A DNA stretch of 64,000 nucleotides from Micromonospora humi (GCF_900090105.1 NZ_FMDM01000004.1:425282-489281); one strand, 5' to 3'; shown: positions 25,083 to 34,084, counted from the stretch's first letter. Numbers and translations: made by a program. The notes: a model not told the origin generated them from the sequence alone.

Positions 25083-27065
25083 GATCTTCTGGACGCCTAA
25101 GTCAGCGAAGAGTTGCCTAGTCGCCGGATCGACCGAATAGACAACCGTGCCGCGGAGGGACCGAGTCATGAGGACGCCGTAGGCGTTACGGATGGCGCGC
25201 GAGAGTTCTTCGTCATTCTGGATGCGGTTGGCTTTGCTCCGGACGTGCTCGCGGTGCACCCTCCAGGCAGCCTCGCGCCAGGTGAGGTCGGGGCCCAGGA
25301 TCACTCCACCCCAGTCGTATTCGAGGCCTTGGGCGGTGTGGACACATCCGATCTGCCCAAAACCCCCGGCTTCGGTCGCCCAATAACGGCGCTTCGGCAC
25401 GCCGGGAGTCTTGTGGTTGTCGCCGGCGTTCCAGGGGCGGGCCCAGCCCTCCTCGGGCGTCACGTCAGGGAAGGTCCCGGTGTCGTCGGTCCAGTCCCAG
25501 CACATCCCGGCACTCATCCGCGCGCTGGCACCCGAAGCGTCCTTGCCCTTCAGGAACTTTTCCATCTGGGCAGCGCTGTCGGCGTAGTAGAGCTCGAAGG
25601 GCTCCGGATCCGACTTGGCGTCGGGGTTCCAGGGCACCGGATCACCGGCCATCAGGCGCTGGATCCACGTGTCGTACGTTGCACTTCCCACTGCGCGCAA
25701 CACGCGATCCAACGTCAGGGGAACGACCTCTGCCCCGAGCCGCTGGATCTCTTGGACAAGCGCCTCGGGGGACCAGATCTCCTCAGCGAAGAGGCGCTGG
25801 TCTCCGTCGACGAAGAAGACGGGCACCCTGGCACGAGTGACAACCACCGAGACCGACGATTCGCCCGGACGCATGGCGAACGAGCCCGTCATCGGACGCT
25901 CCGTGAGCCGGTGCGCCTCGTCGCACAGGATGAGCTCCAGCTCATCGGTAGCGTGGCGATCGGCGATCCTGTTCAGCGTCTCGAAAGCGGCACCACGACC
26001 CCTGGACGCACGCCTGAAGGTCTCGCGTGAGGCGATCCCACCTGACACATACCGCGCCTCGTAGCCACCCCTCAGCGCTTCGCCCAGCAGGGTGAGCGCG
26101 ACAAGAGACTTCCCAGTGCCCGCGCGGCCGCTGACGACGAACACCCTCTTCCCGCCGGACGAGGCCCTCTCCCGGACCAGGCTCATCACGTCGTTGACGG
26201 CACGTAGTTGATTTTCCACCAGGCTGAACCGCGAATATCCGCTGATGATGGCGCCCGCCTCGTCGGCGAGTAACGAGTTCGCGCGCCGCCGCTCCAGGAG
26301 CGCCTGCGTCGCCGCATCGCCCGGCGCGGCGCTGAAGTGAGTCCGCAGGAACGCCCGGAGATCGGAGGGCTGTCGGGCCGTGAAGGTCGGGATACCTTGG
26401 CACGGAGCAACCCTGCTGATCCACTGGGCGTCCTGGTGCTTCAGGTTGTGCAGATATGACGCCCCGACGAGGGTGACGTAGCGGTCGTCGAACATGCTGT
26501 GGTGCCTGCGGATCGAAGTAAGGTTGTCTCGCACCTGGATCGCCGGGTGCTTCTTGTGTTTCCCATAACTCGGAACATAGACCCGATCAATGGCGCATCG
26601 CCTGCAAAGGTTCCCGCCGCCGGTGGACACGCACGAACCGCAGTCGGGCGCTGAGGCGTGAGGCCGTTCAACGAAACTCCACTGCTTCAGTTCGATCGCG
26701 GCATAGCTCAAGCCGTCCACGGGATGCCGCCCCGCGAGGACGACGTCTACGGGGTTCATAGACGGATCTACGCGATACTCGACGAACATCCACACCTGGG
26801 CAAGGCCGGAATCAACCAGGGCCGTCGCAACTTCGTAGAGGCTCTCCCGCCACGACTCCACGTCGCCTCTGGAGGGATCCATCCCCCTCGGATGCGCCTC
26901 GCGGTAGCACTGCTCGATCTTCTCGACCAACCGATCGCGGTTCCGCACCAGCTCCTCGGCGGTCCAGAACGCCTCCAGCGGCGCCCACGCGCTTCCACTT
27001 GCCACTACCTGAGTCCATTCGCCCGACGTCAGCTGGAATTTCGCCGCAGCCAAGGTCCGTGGCAC
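25080..27065 (-). CDS. Nuclease-helicase fusion protein (DUF2075 family)
   Basis: 661 residues from a GTG at 27065 (VPRTLAAAKFQL); the frame stays open to 27278 but that extension is not protein-like. The N-terminal part has a PD-(D/E)xK-like nuclease pattern: Asp107 in NPVDVVLAGRHP and Glu125-x-Lys127 in AAIELKQW, followed by a CxxC...CxxC zinc cluster (Cys142, 145, 154, 157). The helicase core has Walker A GRAGTGKS (313-320) and DEAH (382-385), then GQIGCVHTAQGLEYDWGGVI and LMTRSLRGTVVY motifs of DUF2075. Cytoplasmic nucleic-acid remodelling, possibly anti-phage. Intact in an otherwise decayed element. Confidence 0.85.
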   Translation of the reverse strand: MPRTLAAAKFQLTSGEWTQVVASGSAWAPLEAFWTAEELVRNRDRLVEKIEQCYREAHPRGMDPSRGDVESWRESLYEVATALVDSGLAQVWMFVEYRVDPSMNPVDVVLAGRHPVDGLSYAAIELKQWSFVERPHASAPDCGSCVSTGGGNLCRRCAIDRVYVPSYGKHKKHPAIQVRDNLTSIRRHHSMFDDRYVTLVGASYLHNLKHQDAQWISRVAPCQGIPTFTARQPSDLRAFLRTHFSAAPGDAATQALLERRRANSLLADEAGAIISGYSRFSLVENQLRAVNDVMSLVRERASSGGKRVFVVSGRAGTGKSLVALTLLGEALRGGYEARYVSGGIASRETFRRASRGRGAAFETLNRIADRHATDELELILCDEAHRLTERPMTGSFAMRPGESSVSVVVTRARVPVFFVDGDQRLFAEEIWSPEALVQEIQRLGAEVVPLTLDRVLRAVGSATYDTWIQRLMAGDPVPWNPDAKSDPEPFELYYADSAAQMEKFLKGKDASGASARMSAGMCWDWTDDTGTFPDVTPEEGWARPWNAGDNHKTPGVPKRRYWATEAGGFGQIGCVHTAQGLEYDWGGVILGPDLTWREAAWRVHREHVRSKANRIQNDEELSRAIRNAYGVLMTRSLRGTVVYSVDPATRQLFADLGVQKI

Positions 27066-27344
27066 TCGCAGCGAGGGATCTCTCGATCGACCGCGCCCTC
27101 TCGAGCGCAGAGGGCAGCATCCCATCCGGTGAATGGCTCGACAAGGGGTTACCACCCCACGGGAGTCGTGCAGACCGAGCGTGGCGCCCACCGCGACGGA
27201 ACTGGTCCCGGCCCCCAGCGACTCACCCCAAAGGTGGTCGCCGGATTGGCACCCCATGGTGAACTGCACCCGCCGCAAGATCAGGTTCTGGACCTTAACC
27301 TGGAACGCAACCTGGAAGTGGGAACGAACGGGTTGAAGCCGGGC

Positions 27345-27623
27345 TCAGCCAAGCACGCCGCGCCGCTCCCTGAACTCAGCAAGCCAGCCGAGCACCTGCA
27401 CGTCGTCATGCAGGTACGGTTCGCCCTGCCCGTGCCGCAGGTCGATGCCGGCGAGGATGCCGAGCGCCCACCACAGCGTTTCGCCGACTTCGACGTCCTC
27501 CAAGCCCTGCATGACGTCGGTGGCCCAGCGGTCGACCTCGTCACGCGACTGGGTGCCGTCGAGGATCGCCACGAAGTGGTCCTCCACCTCGGCGAGGTCG
27601 GGCGGCGCCGGTTGCGCGGGCAT
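27345..27623 (-). CDS. Small hypothetical protein next to the tRNA
   Basis: 92 residues from the ATG at 27623 (MPAQPAPPDL). Acidic and helical, with conserved-looking stretches VEDHFVAILDGTQSRDEVDR, LWWALGILAGIDLRHG, YLHDDVQVLGWLAEFRERRG. The family is familiar from actinobacterial genomes as a short orphan protein resembling immunity-type folds, but I cannot name a function. It reads toward the helicase gene with 66 bases or more between them. Confidence 0.65.
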   Translation of the reverse strand: MPAQPAPPDLAEVEDHFVAILDGTQSRDEVDRWATDVMQGLEDVEVGETLWWALGILAGIDLRHGQGEPYLHDDVQVLGWLAEFRERRGVLG

Positions 27624-27841
27624 CACAGCCGCGATCCTGCCAGACAATGCGCTACCACAAGCGCTCAACAGAGGGTCGCCGAGCCGGGCGAACGGTCCCC
27701 TTCGAGCCGTCAAGATCGTTGCACGCACTCTGCACGGACAGCTGCAAACGGCAGCTCAGGGTGGCATCCGGCTGCACAGAAGGAGGAATCGAAGCAGCCG
27801 CGTATCTGCGGCTCAGCCGTAGTTATTGCTGATCTTCGAGG

Positions 27842-27914
27842 TGCCCCCGGCAGGATTCGAACCTGCGACACACGGTTTAGGAAACCGATGCTCTATCCCC
27901 TGAGCTACGAGGGC
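27842..27914 (-). tRNA. tRNA-Arg(CCT), intact
   Basis: Minus-strand cloverleaf of 73 bases: acceptor GCCCTCG pairs with CGGGGGC (one T-G wobble), D-stem GCTC/GAGC, anticodon loop TTCCTAA with CCT at its centre, T-stem GCAGG/CCTGC with TTCGAAT. CCA is not encoded. It decodes AGG. It is the right boundary of the left element, and parts of it recur at 21,044 (3' half) and 36,541 (5' half). Confidence 0.96.
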
Positions 27915-28030
27915 GCGAGCGCCTAGTCTAGCGACCTGGGCGTTCACCTGGGGTGGCAGGGAGTGGCCCACGTTCACCCACGTCACCCGGCCCCCTGTTC
28001 TCCCAGCCCAGGACCACACCCGGAGCACAC
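27874..28030. repeat. tRNA 5'-half plus upstream flank, copy 1 of a direct repeat
   Basis: From the anticodon loop outward through about 115 bases of upstream flank this matches 36,541-36,698 in the same orientation at roughly 85% by eye (shared blocks GTCTAGCGACCT, GAGTGGCCCACGTTCACCC, GTTCTCCCAGCCCAGGACC). The two copies bracket the right part of the island. Confidence 0.85.
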
Positions 28031-28413
28031 GAACCCCGGTTTGCGACCGGCGGTCGGCCCCGGTGACCCGCGTTGGCACCGGTTCACCCGGGTTGGCATC
28101 CGCTGGAGAGCACACACCGCGCACGTCACCGAAGATCATCTGAGGGCTGCCCTCTCGCCCGGCTGGCGTCGCCTCCCACGGGAGGTTCGGCCACGTCACC
28201 AGGACCGGAGCTGCGTCAGGGCTGGACCGTTCATCGGACCGGCTTGGATGGGTCTGTAGTTCAAGCCCGCCAGTGCGGAACATCCCTCGGTCATCCGGGG
28301 CAGGAGCCTCCGCGCAAGACGGGGAGCCCCCTCTCCACCCGAATGCCCGCCGAGTGAGCAGCCATCGCGGCGGCGATCTCTACCACGGGGTGACATGGCG
28401 GACGTAACAGGGT
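28031..28413. other. Gap without a recognisable gene
   Basis: About 380 bases of mixed sequence to the right of the tRNA. Open frames here are short and not protein-like; one antisense frame across the tRNA is an artefact. Nothing further is visible. Confidence 0.5.
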
Positions 28414-28590
28414 TCAGGAACCGAGTTCTACCGTGGCGTACGGTTCCCACACGTACATGCCCTCGTCCCGGTTGAGGATGATGAGCTGGCACGAGGTGAT
28501 CAGCGCGTCGGCGCTGATCTTCGGGACGGAGGAGAGCGCCTCGATGAGCGGCGCTGCGGGCCCGTCCGTGTTGGTGTAGGCCAGGCTGAG
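28414..28590 (-). pseudogene. Possible C-terminal protein fragment, unknown family
   Basis: The frame ending at 28414 reads AYTNTDGPAAPLIEALSSVP, then KISADALITSCQLIILNRDE and ends MYVWEPYATVELGS. Composition and hydrophobic spacing look like real protein, unlike other frames here, but no credible start or N-terminus is joined to it. Treated as a remnant; low confidence. Confidence 0.35.
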
Positions 28591-28744
28591 GCGTGCGCTT
28601 GCTCCCGGCCGGCGTACCCGTCCGACATGGCCGCTCGCCACGGTGGCGGCTCAGGACCCGGTGCAAGAAGCTGGTCAAAGCGGGCGACGTCAGGTCAGCT
28701 GCACCATCCGACGCGCGTCACAGAATACGACGATGCCAAACGAT

Positions 28745-29830
28745 GCTGCCCACGGGGGCTTGCCCAGATCACTGCCCGTCTCGTGGCCACCGTCGCAGCT
28801 CTGCTGGACCCCGCGTCGGCGGACGCCCCGCAGGTGCTGCACTGGCCCGGGCGTCGGCTGCTGGTGCAGCGCGGGGACACCGAGCTGGCCGTCCGCGACC
28901 TGGACGGGGAGGGGACGGAGGTCCCCTCCCCCGCGCCCTGGCCCCGCCGGTACTGCTCGGTGACGGTCTCGCCCACCGATGATGTCGCCGTGTTCGCCGG
29001 GGTGCACGCCTTGCGAGCCGTGGACTCGACCGGTGCCGTGCGGTGGGAGATCCGGCACGGTTGTTGGTCCGCCGCCGAGTGCACCGCGGCCCATGCCTCG
29101 TTCGCCGAGTACGCCACTACCACCATGGCCACGCGGACATCGGCTCGGCGGCCTTCTCCTCGGACGGCAAGCTCCTGTGGGCCCACGTCCGCAACCGCCC
29201 GGGGCACGACGTCGAGGAGGAATGGCTGATCCTCGACCCCGCCGACGGCGCGGTGCTGACCCGGGCCGACACGATGACCGTGGGATCGAGCTCCCTCCAC
29301 TTCCCCCATCCGAACCCGGCCTACATGGGCCTGACCGTCGCCGAGGGCGAGGAGAACTCGCCCGTGCTGTGGGCCACTGGGACGGCGCGAACCTCACCGT
29401 CCAGCGGTTCGTCGAGGAGGTCCTCCTCGCCGTGAGCCCGTCCGGGGAGCAATTCCTGACCACGGACCTGGGGCAGTGGACCCTCTACCTGCACCGGGCG
29501 GAGGATGGCATGGAACTCCGGAGCCTGGACGCCGACGAAGCCGTGCCCCTTCCCTCAAACTCAGACGACGACCGCGTTCGTTGGGACTACGAGGCGGCGG
29601 CCTTCCCCTACGACGACACCGCCGTTGTCGGCACCGAGGACTACCCGGAGGAGCCCCGCCACTGGCTTGTCGACCCACGCGCGATGGCCCTGCGCGGCCA
29701 GCTCGCCTACCCCTTCCGGCTCACGCCGGCCTTGTTGGCATCACCGGCCGTGAGGGTGAAGGTCCTCAGCGAGCGCCAGGCTCCGCCGTTGCTCCGCTGG
29801 TCCACGTCTCCGGGATGCTCACCTTGCACC
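28745..29830 (+). pseudogene. Beta-propeller-like hypothetical protein broken by two frameshifts
   Basis: Three consecutive frames join into one plausible protein: LLDPASADAPQVLHWPGRRL to CTAAHASFAEYA; then HGHADIGSAAFSSDGKLLWA to EGEENSPVLW; then GHWDGANLTVQRFVEEVLLA to WLVDPRAMALRGQLAYPF. Shifts fall near 29,115-29,125 and at 29,371-29,373, the second being one missing G in a G-run. The repeated pattern of strands ending in SxDGKLLWAHV and SPSGEQFLTTD resembles WD40-like blades. Either decayed or carrying sequencing errors; all other hallmarks are of a real gene of about 360 residues. Confidence 0.7.
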
Positions 29831-29990
29831 AGGCGACGTCGCTGGCGGCGACCGGCCGGGCCTGGCGGTAGCTGGTGCCGTACCGGCCGGCGAGCGTCAA
29901 CGAGGTGGCCCGGCGGGTGCTCGCGGTGAACCCCCAGACGTGGTGTTGTCCACCACCGTGCTCCACGGGCCGAAGTACGCGCTGTCGATG
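29766..29990 (-). pseudogene. Degenerate coding fragment of unknown type
   Basis: Minus-strand reading gives VWGFTASTRRATSLTLAGRY and YRQARPVAASDVAWCKVSIP, preceded in another frame by DIDSAYFGPWSTVVDN. The Ser/Thr-rich strand pattern resembles a secreted beta protein. It overlaps the end of the previous remnant on the other strand. Low confidence. Confidence 0.3.
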
Positions 29991-30068
29991 TCCCCCTGAG
30001 GAGAGCCCGGACGCGTCGCATCGAGGGTGGGACTTCTTCGCCGGGCCGGCGGGCCGGCCGTCGGGAAC

Positions 30069-30560
30069 TCAGGAACGAACGATCCGGGTCAACGTCGCCA
30101 GCAGGCGCTCGAGCTCCCTGCGGTCGGCGTCGGGCAGCTCGCGGAGGATGGCCGCCTCGTTGGCCAGATGCTGCTCGATGAGGCGGTCGGTCAACGCCAC
30201 ACCGGCCGGGGTCAGCCCCACCACTCTGCCCCGAGCGTCGCTGTCGGAGACCGAACGCGACACGAGGCCCCGGGCGATGAGCCGGTCGACTCGCTTGGTC
30301 ACCGCCCCGGTGGTGACCAGCATCCGTTGGCTCAACTGCCCGGCCGTGAGCGTGTACGGCGTGCCTTCCCGGCGCAGTGCCGCCAGCACGTCGAACTCGC
30401 CGTTTCCCAGATCCGCCTCGGCGAACGGCGGCCGCAGGGCCGCGTCGAGCACCTCGGCCAGCCACTGGATCCGCCCGATGATCAGCAACGGGTCGGGGTC
30501 GAGGTCGGGACGTTCACGACGCCACTGGGCGACGATGCCGGCGATGCGGTCCTCATTCAC
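30069..30560 (-). CDS. MarR-family transcriptional regulator
   Basis: 163 residues from a GTG at 30560. Winged helix: YTLTAGQLSQRMLVTTGAVTKRVDRLIARG, then the wing SDSDARGRVVGLTPAG, typical of MarR. It is divergent from the DsbA-like gene, and the short intergenic region holds two near-identical palindromes, the second overlapping the dsbA-like start codon. It therefore most likely represses the dsbA-like/MFS/PEP-mutase operon and itself. Confidence 0.92.
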   Translation of the reverse strand: MNEDRIAGIVAQWRRERPDLDPDPLLIIGRIQWLAEVLDAALRPPFAEADLGNGEFDVLAALRREGTPYTLTAGQLSQRMLVTTGAVTKRVDRLIARGLVSRSVSDSDARGRVVGLTPAGVALTDRLIEQHLANEAAILRELPDADRRELERLLATLTRIVRS

Positions 30561-30573
30561 GCTTGCATCTTAT

Positions 30574-30606
30574 CTTCCATAGAAGGTAACTTCTCTTCCA
30601 TGGAAG
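30574..30606. promoter_or_regulatory. Twin MarR operators CTTCCATRGAAG
   Basis: CTTCCATAGAAG (30574-30585) and CTTCCATGGAAG (30595-30606) are 21 bp apart centre to centre, two helical turns, and share flanking TAT/TCT and GTA/ATA. The second is a perfect palindrome covering the start codon at 30600. Confidence 0.8.
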
Positions 30607-31226
30607 ATAACTTCGATCGTACGTCGGTCCCGGTGGTCACGGCCTACGTGGACCCGTCCTGCCCGTTCGCCTGGATCACCTCCCGCTGGCTCATCGAGGT
30701 GGGACGGCTGCGTCCGATCGACCTGCGGTTCGAGGTGATGAGCCTCTCGGTCCTCAACGAAGACCGCGAGCTGGAGCCCTGGTACCGCGCCTTCAACGAC
30801 CGCGCGTGGGGGCCGGCGCGGGTGTGCGTGGCAGCCGCGGTGCACCACAGCCCGGCGGCCCTCGCCCACCTCTACCCGGCGCTCGGCCGCCGCATCCACG
30901 ACGAGGGCGACAAGGACTTCGCCACCGTCGTCCCGGCGGCCCTGGCCGAGGCCGGCCTGCCCGCCGACCTCGCCGACGCCGCCCGCCGCAGCAACCTCGA
31001 CCCGCAGATGCGCGCCAGCACCGCCAAGGCCCGGCAACTCGTCGGCGAGGACCTCGGTACCCCGACCGTCGTGATCGACGGCGTGGCCTTCTTCGGCCCC
31101 GTGCTGACCTCCATCCCCCGCGGCGAGGAGGCCCTGCGGGTCTTCGACGGCGCCCGCCTGCTCGCCGGCTGCCGGGTCTTCTCCGAACTCAAGCGGGCCC
31201 GCTCCGATGGCCTCAGCTTCGCCTAG
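30600..31226 (+). CDS. DsbA-family protein, mycothiol-dependent nitroreductase-like
   Basis: 208 residues from the ATG at 30600. Thioredoxin-fold with inserted helical domain: AYVDPSCPFAWITSRWLIEV near the N-terminus, FEVMSLSVLNEDRELEPWYR, and the cis-Pro loop VGEDLGTPTVVIDGVAFFGPV. This is the Rv2466c-like group of actinobacteria. The active-site motif is CPFA, with one Cys only (Cys23 region), so it cannot form a CxxC disulfide itself. It overlaps the MFS gene by 20 bases. Likely a mycothiol-linked reductase or isomerase; substrate unknown. Confidence 0.85.
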   Translation: MEDNFDRTSVPVVTAYVDPSCPFAWITSRWLIEVGRLRPIDLRFEVMSLSVLNEDRELEPWYRAFNDRAWGPARVCVAAAVHHSPAALAHLYPALGRRIHDEGDKDFATVVPAALAEAGLPADLADAARRSNLDPQMRASTAKARQLVGEDLGTPTVVIDGVAFFGPVLTSIPRGEEALRVFDGARLLAGCRVFSELKRARSDGLSFA

Positions 31227-32457
31227 CCCGGCCGCGCTCACCGCGGTCCCTCACCGGCGGCCGGACACCACCCTCCTCCGGGCGCAGCTCGTCACCGCCG
31301 TGGGCGACGGCTGCTTCTACGTGACCTTCGTCGTCTACCTGGTGCAGGTCGGCCACCTGAGGCCGGCGCAGGTCGGCGGCCTGCTGACCGTCGCGTGGGG
31401 GGCCGGCTTCCTCCTCACCCATCCCGTCGGCGCCTTGGGCGACCGGATCGGACTGCGGCGGGTGACCATCCTGCTGTCCACGGCCACCGCGGCCGCCCTG
31501 CTGACATTGGCGTCGGCACCGACACCCTGGTTGGTCTCGTCCGCCTGCGTCGCGTACGCGATCGCCCAGAGCGGGGCCGGCGCGACCCGGCAGGCCCTGC
31601 TGGTCTCCCTGGTGCCGTCCACCGAACTGGTCACGGTGCGAGCAGGTATCCAGACCGCCGTCAACGCCGGCATCGGGCTCGGCGCCACCGCCGGAGGGCT
31701 GGCGCTCCTCGCCGGTACGCCCACCGTCTACCGCGCCGCCCTGGTCGGTGACGCGGCGCTCTTCGCCGTGAGCGCGATCATGCTCACCCGGCTGCCGCCC
31801 GCCGCACGGGCCCCCGTACGGACGGGCCACGGATGGGACGCCCCGCGGGACACCCGCTACGTCGTGGTCGCAGCGCTCAACGCGGTGCTGTACCTGTACA
31901 TGCCGATGCTGGGCGTGCTACTGCCCCTCTACCTGACCAGCCGCACGACGGCGCCGCGCTCGATCGTGGCGGCGGTCTTCGTCGTCAACACCCTCGGCGT
32001 CCTCGGCTGGCAGCGCCGGGCGGCCCGACGGGTGACCACCCTGGCCGAGGCGACCCGGGCGATCCGCCTCGCCGGCCTCGCGCTCTGCGCAGCCTGCGTG
32101 CTCTTCTGGACGGCGACCGCCACCACCGACCCTGCCGTCGCCGCGGGTCTCCTCCTCGCCGCCGTGGCCGTGCAGGTGGCCGGCGAGCTGCGACTGGCCG
32201 CCGGGTCGTGGTGCGTCGGATTCGCGTTGGCCGATCCCACCCGCCCCGGGCAGTGGCAGGGCGTGTATTCCAGCGGCGTCCCGCTGGCCCGTGCCGTCGG
32301 GCCGGCCGCCCTGACCACCCTGGTGATGGTCTGGTCCGGGCCGGGGTGGCTCGTTCTCGGGCTCGTCTTCCTGGCCACCGGGCTCGCCACGACCCTCGCC
32401 GTCACCTGGGCCGCGCACCGCCGGCCCTTCCAGACACTCGACCCGGGAGCCACATGA
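31207..32457 (+). CDS. MFS transporter
   Basis: 416 residues with about twelve hydrophobic segments. The loop after helix 2 carries the MFS motif (GALGDRIGLRRV). The N-terminal half begins TLLRAQLVTAVGDGCFYVTF and the second half resumes at YVVVAALNAVLYLYMPMLGV. Drug/proton antiport is the usual role of this type, but the substrate is not readable. It overlaps the dsbA-like gene (20 bases) and the PEP-mutase-like gene (ATGA). Confidence 0.9.
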   Translation: MASASPSPAALTAVPHRRPDTTLLRAQLVTAVGDGCFYVTFVVYLVQVGHLRPAQVGGLLTVAWGAGFLLTHPVGALGDRIGLRRVTILLSTATAAALLTLASAPTPWLVSSACVAYAIAQSGAGATRQALLVSLVPSTELVTVRAGIQTAVNAGIGLGATAGGLALLAGTPTVYRAALVGDAALFAVSAIMLTRLPPAARAPVRTGHGWDAPRDTRYVVVAALNAVLYLYMPMLGVLLPLYLTSRTTAPRSIVAAVFVVNTLGVLGWQRRAARRVTTLAEATRAIRLAGLALCAACVLFWTATATTDPAVAAGLLLAAVAVQVAGELRLAAGSWCVGFALADPTRPGQWQGVYSSGVPLARAVGPAALTTLVMVWSGPGWLVLGLVFLATGLATTLAVTWAAHRRPFQTLDPGAT

Positions 32458-33239
32458 CCACTTCGACACCGACCCTTCAGGAGAAGGCCCGGCGGCTGCG
32501 TACGCTGCACGACGAGTCGAGGATCCTGGTGCTGGTCAACGCGTGGGACGCTGCCTCGGCCCGTGCCGTGGCAGCCGTGCCGGGGTGCCACGCGATCGCG
32601 ACGGCGAGCCACTCCATCGCGGCGGCCCACGGCTACGAGGACGGCGAACACATCCCGTTCGAACTCGCGCTCGCGGCCATCGCCCGCATCGCCGCCGCCG
32701 TGGACCTTCCGGTGACCGCCGACCTGGAGGGCGGCTACGGCGACGTGGCGGCGACGGTTCGCGCCGCGATCCGCGCCGGCGCCGTCGGCGGCAACCTCGA
32801 GGACGCCATGAGGCCGGTCGACCAGGCCGTGCGGGCGGTACGCGCAGGGGTGGCCGCGGGCCGCGACGAGGGCCTGCCCTTCGTGCTCAACGCCCGCACG
32901 GACGCCTACCTCACCGGCCCGCCCGAGACCGCCCTCGCCGCCGCCGTCGAACGCGGCACCGCCTACCTCGCGGCCGGCGCCGACTGCGTCTTCGTGCCCG
33001 GCTGCAGCGACCCGCGCGACATCCGGAAACTCGTCGCCGCCTTCGGCCCGGGCCGTCTCAGCCTGCTGGGAGTGCCCGCCATGCCCACGCCCGCCGAGTT
33101 GGAAACACTCGGTGTCGCACGGGTCTCCTACGGTCCGTACCCCCAGCGGTGGACGCTAGACGCCCTCACCAGCAGAGCCGCGACGCTACTCGCCGCAGCA
33201 CCCGACCGGCGGGCCAGCGACGCCCGCCCACGTCCGTGA
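32454..33239 (+). CDS. Isocitrate lyase/PEP-mutase superfamily protein
   Basis: 261 residues from the ATG overlapping the MFS stop. TIM-barrel motifs of the superfamily: LVNAWDAASARAVAAVPGCH, IATASHSIAAAHGYEDGE, LPVTADLEGGYGDVAATV, GGNLEDAM and LNARTDAYL. These include the Mg-binding Asp/Glu positions. The CPGH-type lyase loop is absent, so it is more likely a carboxy-PEP mutase-like or C-C lyase enzyme of unknown substrate than an isocitrate lyase. Confidence 0.88.
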   Translation: MTTSTPTLQEKARRLRTLHDESRILVLVNAWDAASARAVAAVPGCHAIATASHSIAAAHGYEDGEHIPFELALAAIARIAAAVDLPVTADLEGGYGDVAATVRAAIRAGAVGGNLEDAMRPVDQAVRAVRAGVAAGRDEGLPFVLNARTDAYLTGPPETALAAAVERGTAYLAAGADCVFVPGCSDPRDIRKLVAAFGPGRLSLLGVPAMPTPAELETLGVARVSYGPYPQRWTLDALTSRAATLLAAAPDRRASDARPRP

Positions 33240-33307
33240 CCGACGGCCCGCACCACCGCGCGATGTCGCCGCACCGGCCCTACCGAAGAGAAGGAACACC
33301 TGCCGCC

Positions 33308-34066
33308 ATGACGATCGACCTGAACACCCGCGACCGGTCCGCGAGCGCCTCCGACACCTCTCTGCGCCAGGCCCGCAACTCCGCCGCCTTTTGGACGGCC
33401 GTCGGCCACGCCCGCGGTCACACCGTGATCCGGCGCCGCGGCTTCCTCGCCGTCGCCGGAGATGAGCGCGCGGGCCTGCGCATCCTGGTCCAGGAGCCCG
33501 ACCTTGGCCGCGAGGAACTCGCGGAGCTGATCGACCTGGCCGGCCGGGCGTCCGGCCCGATCGACGCGGAGGATCCGTTCAACGCCACGGACCTGAGCTG
33601 CCTAGACATGAACGGCCGGCAGATGCCGATCATGCTGCGTGCGCCCGGTGCAGTCGCCGAGCCAGCGATACAGGTGATCCGGCTGCGGACCGAGGAGGAC
33701 CTGCGCGCGGCCGAACAGGCCGTGATCGCGGCCTTCACCCTGTCCAGGTTCGAGCCCTACCGGGCCGGTGAGATGTTTCCCGCGACCCTGATCCACCAGC
33801 CAGGTGTCGACGTGTTCCTCGCCAGACTGGACGGCGAGGTCGCCGGGGCGTGCGTCACCACGGTGGAAGGCGGGTTGGGCAGCCACTACTGGGTGGGAAC
33901 GGCGCCGGCGTTCCGCTCCCGGGGCGTGGGGCGCGCGATCATGCTCGGCTCCCTGGCGCCGATCACCGGCCTGCCGGTCACCCTGACCGCGTCCCGGCTG
34001 GGCAGGCCGCTGTACGAGTCCCTGGGCTTCCGGGTCACGGCTACCTCGACCTGGTGGTCCCGATGA
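33308..34066 (+). CDS. GNAT-family N-acetyltransferase
   Basis: 252 residues from the ATG at 33308, preceded by AGAAGGAA. The GNAT domain is in the C-terminal half: VFLARLDGEVAGACVTTVEG, SHYWVGTAPAFRSRGVGRAI (the acetyl-CoA-binding R-x-x-G-x-G/A) and LYESLGFRVTATSTWW. The N-terminal 110 residues are a second, weaker GNAT-like domain. Substrate unknown. Probably last gene of the MarR-controlled cassette, 68 bases after the PEP-mutase-like gene. Confidence 0.88.
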   Translation: MTIDLNTRDRSASASDTSLRQARNSAAFWTAVGHARGHTVIRRRGFLAVAGDERAGLRILVQEPDLGREELAELIDLAGRASGPIDAEDPFNATDLSCLDMNGRQMPIMLRAPGAVAEPAIQVIRLRTEEDLRAAEQAVIAAFTLSRFEPYRAGEMFPATLIHQPGVDVFLARLDGEVAGACVTTVEGGLGSHYWVGTAPAFRSRGVGRAIMLGSLAPITGLPVTLTASRLGRPLYESLGFRVTATSTWWSR

Positions 34067-34084
34067 CACACGCCCACCCCGGCG

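Larger units (their letters stand above)
21044..27914. mobile_element. Integrated element (left part of the tRNA-Arg island), decayed
   Basis: About 6.9 kb bounded by a 3'-half tRNA copy on the left and the intact tRNA-Arg on the right, the geometry left by an integrase that restores the tRNA. Cargo: a methyltransferase, a MazG remnant, a four-gene WXG100-like operon, a TPR scrap, a frameshifted tyrosine integrase, a nuclease-helicase and a small protein. No replication or conjugation gene remains, so it is probably fixed. Confidence 0.7.

Noticed and set aside
27813..28283. Minus-strand frame of 156 codons across the tRNA
   Set aside because: It reads VAQGIEHRFPKPCVAGSNPAG, the well-known translation of a tRNA gene, and has no other protein-like part.
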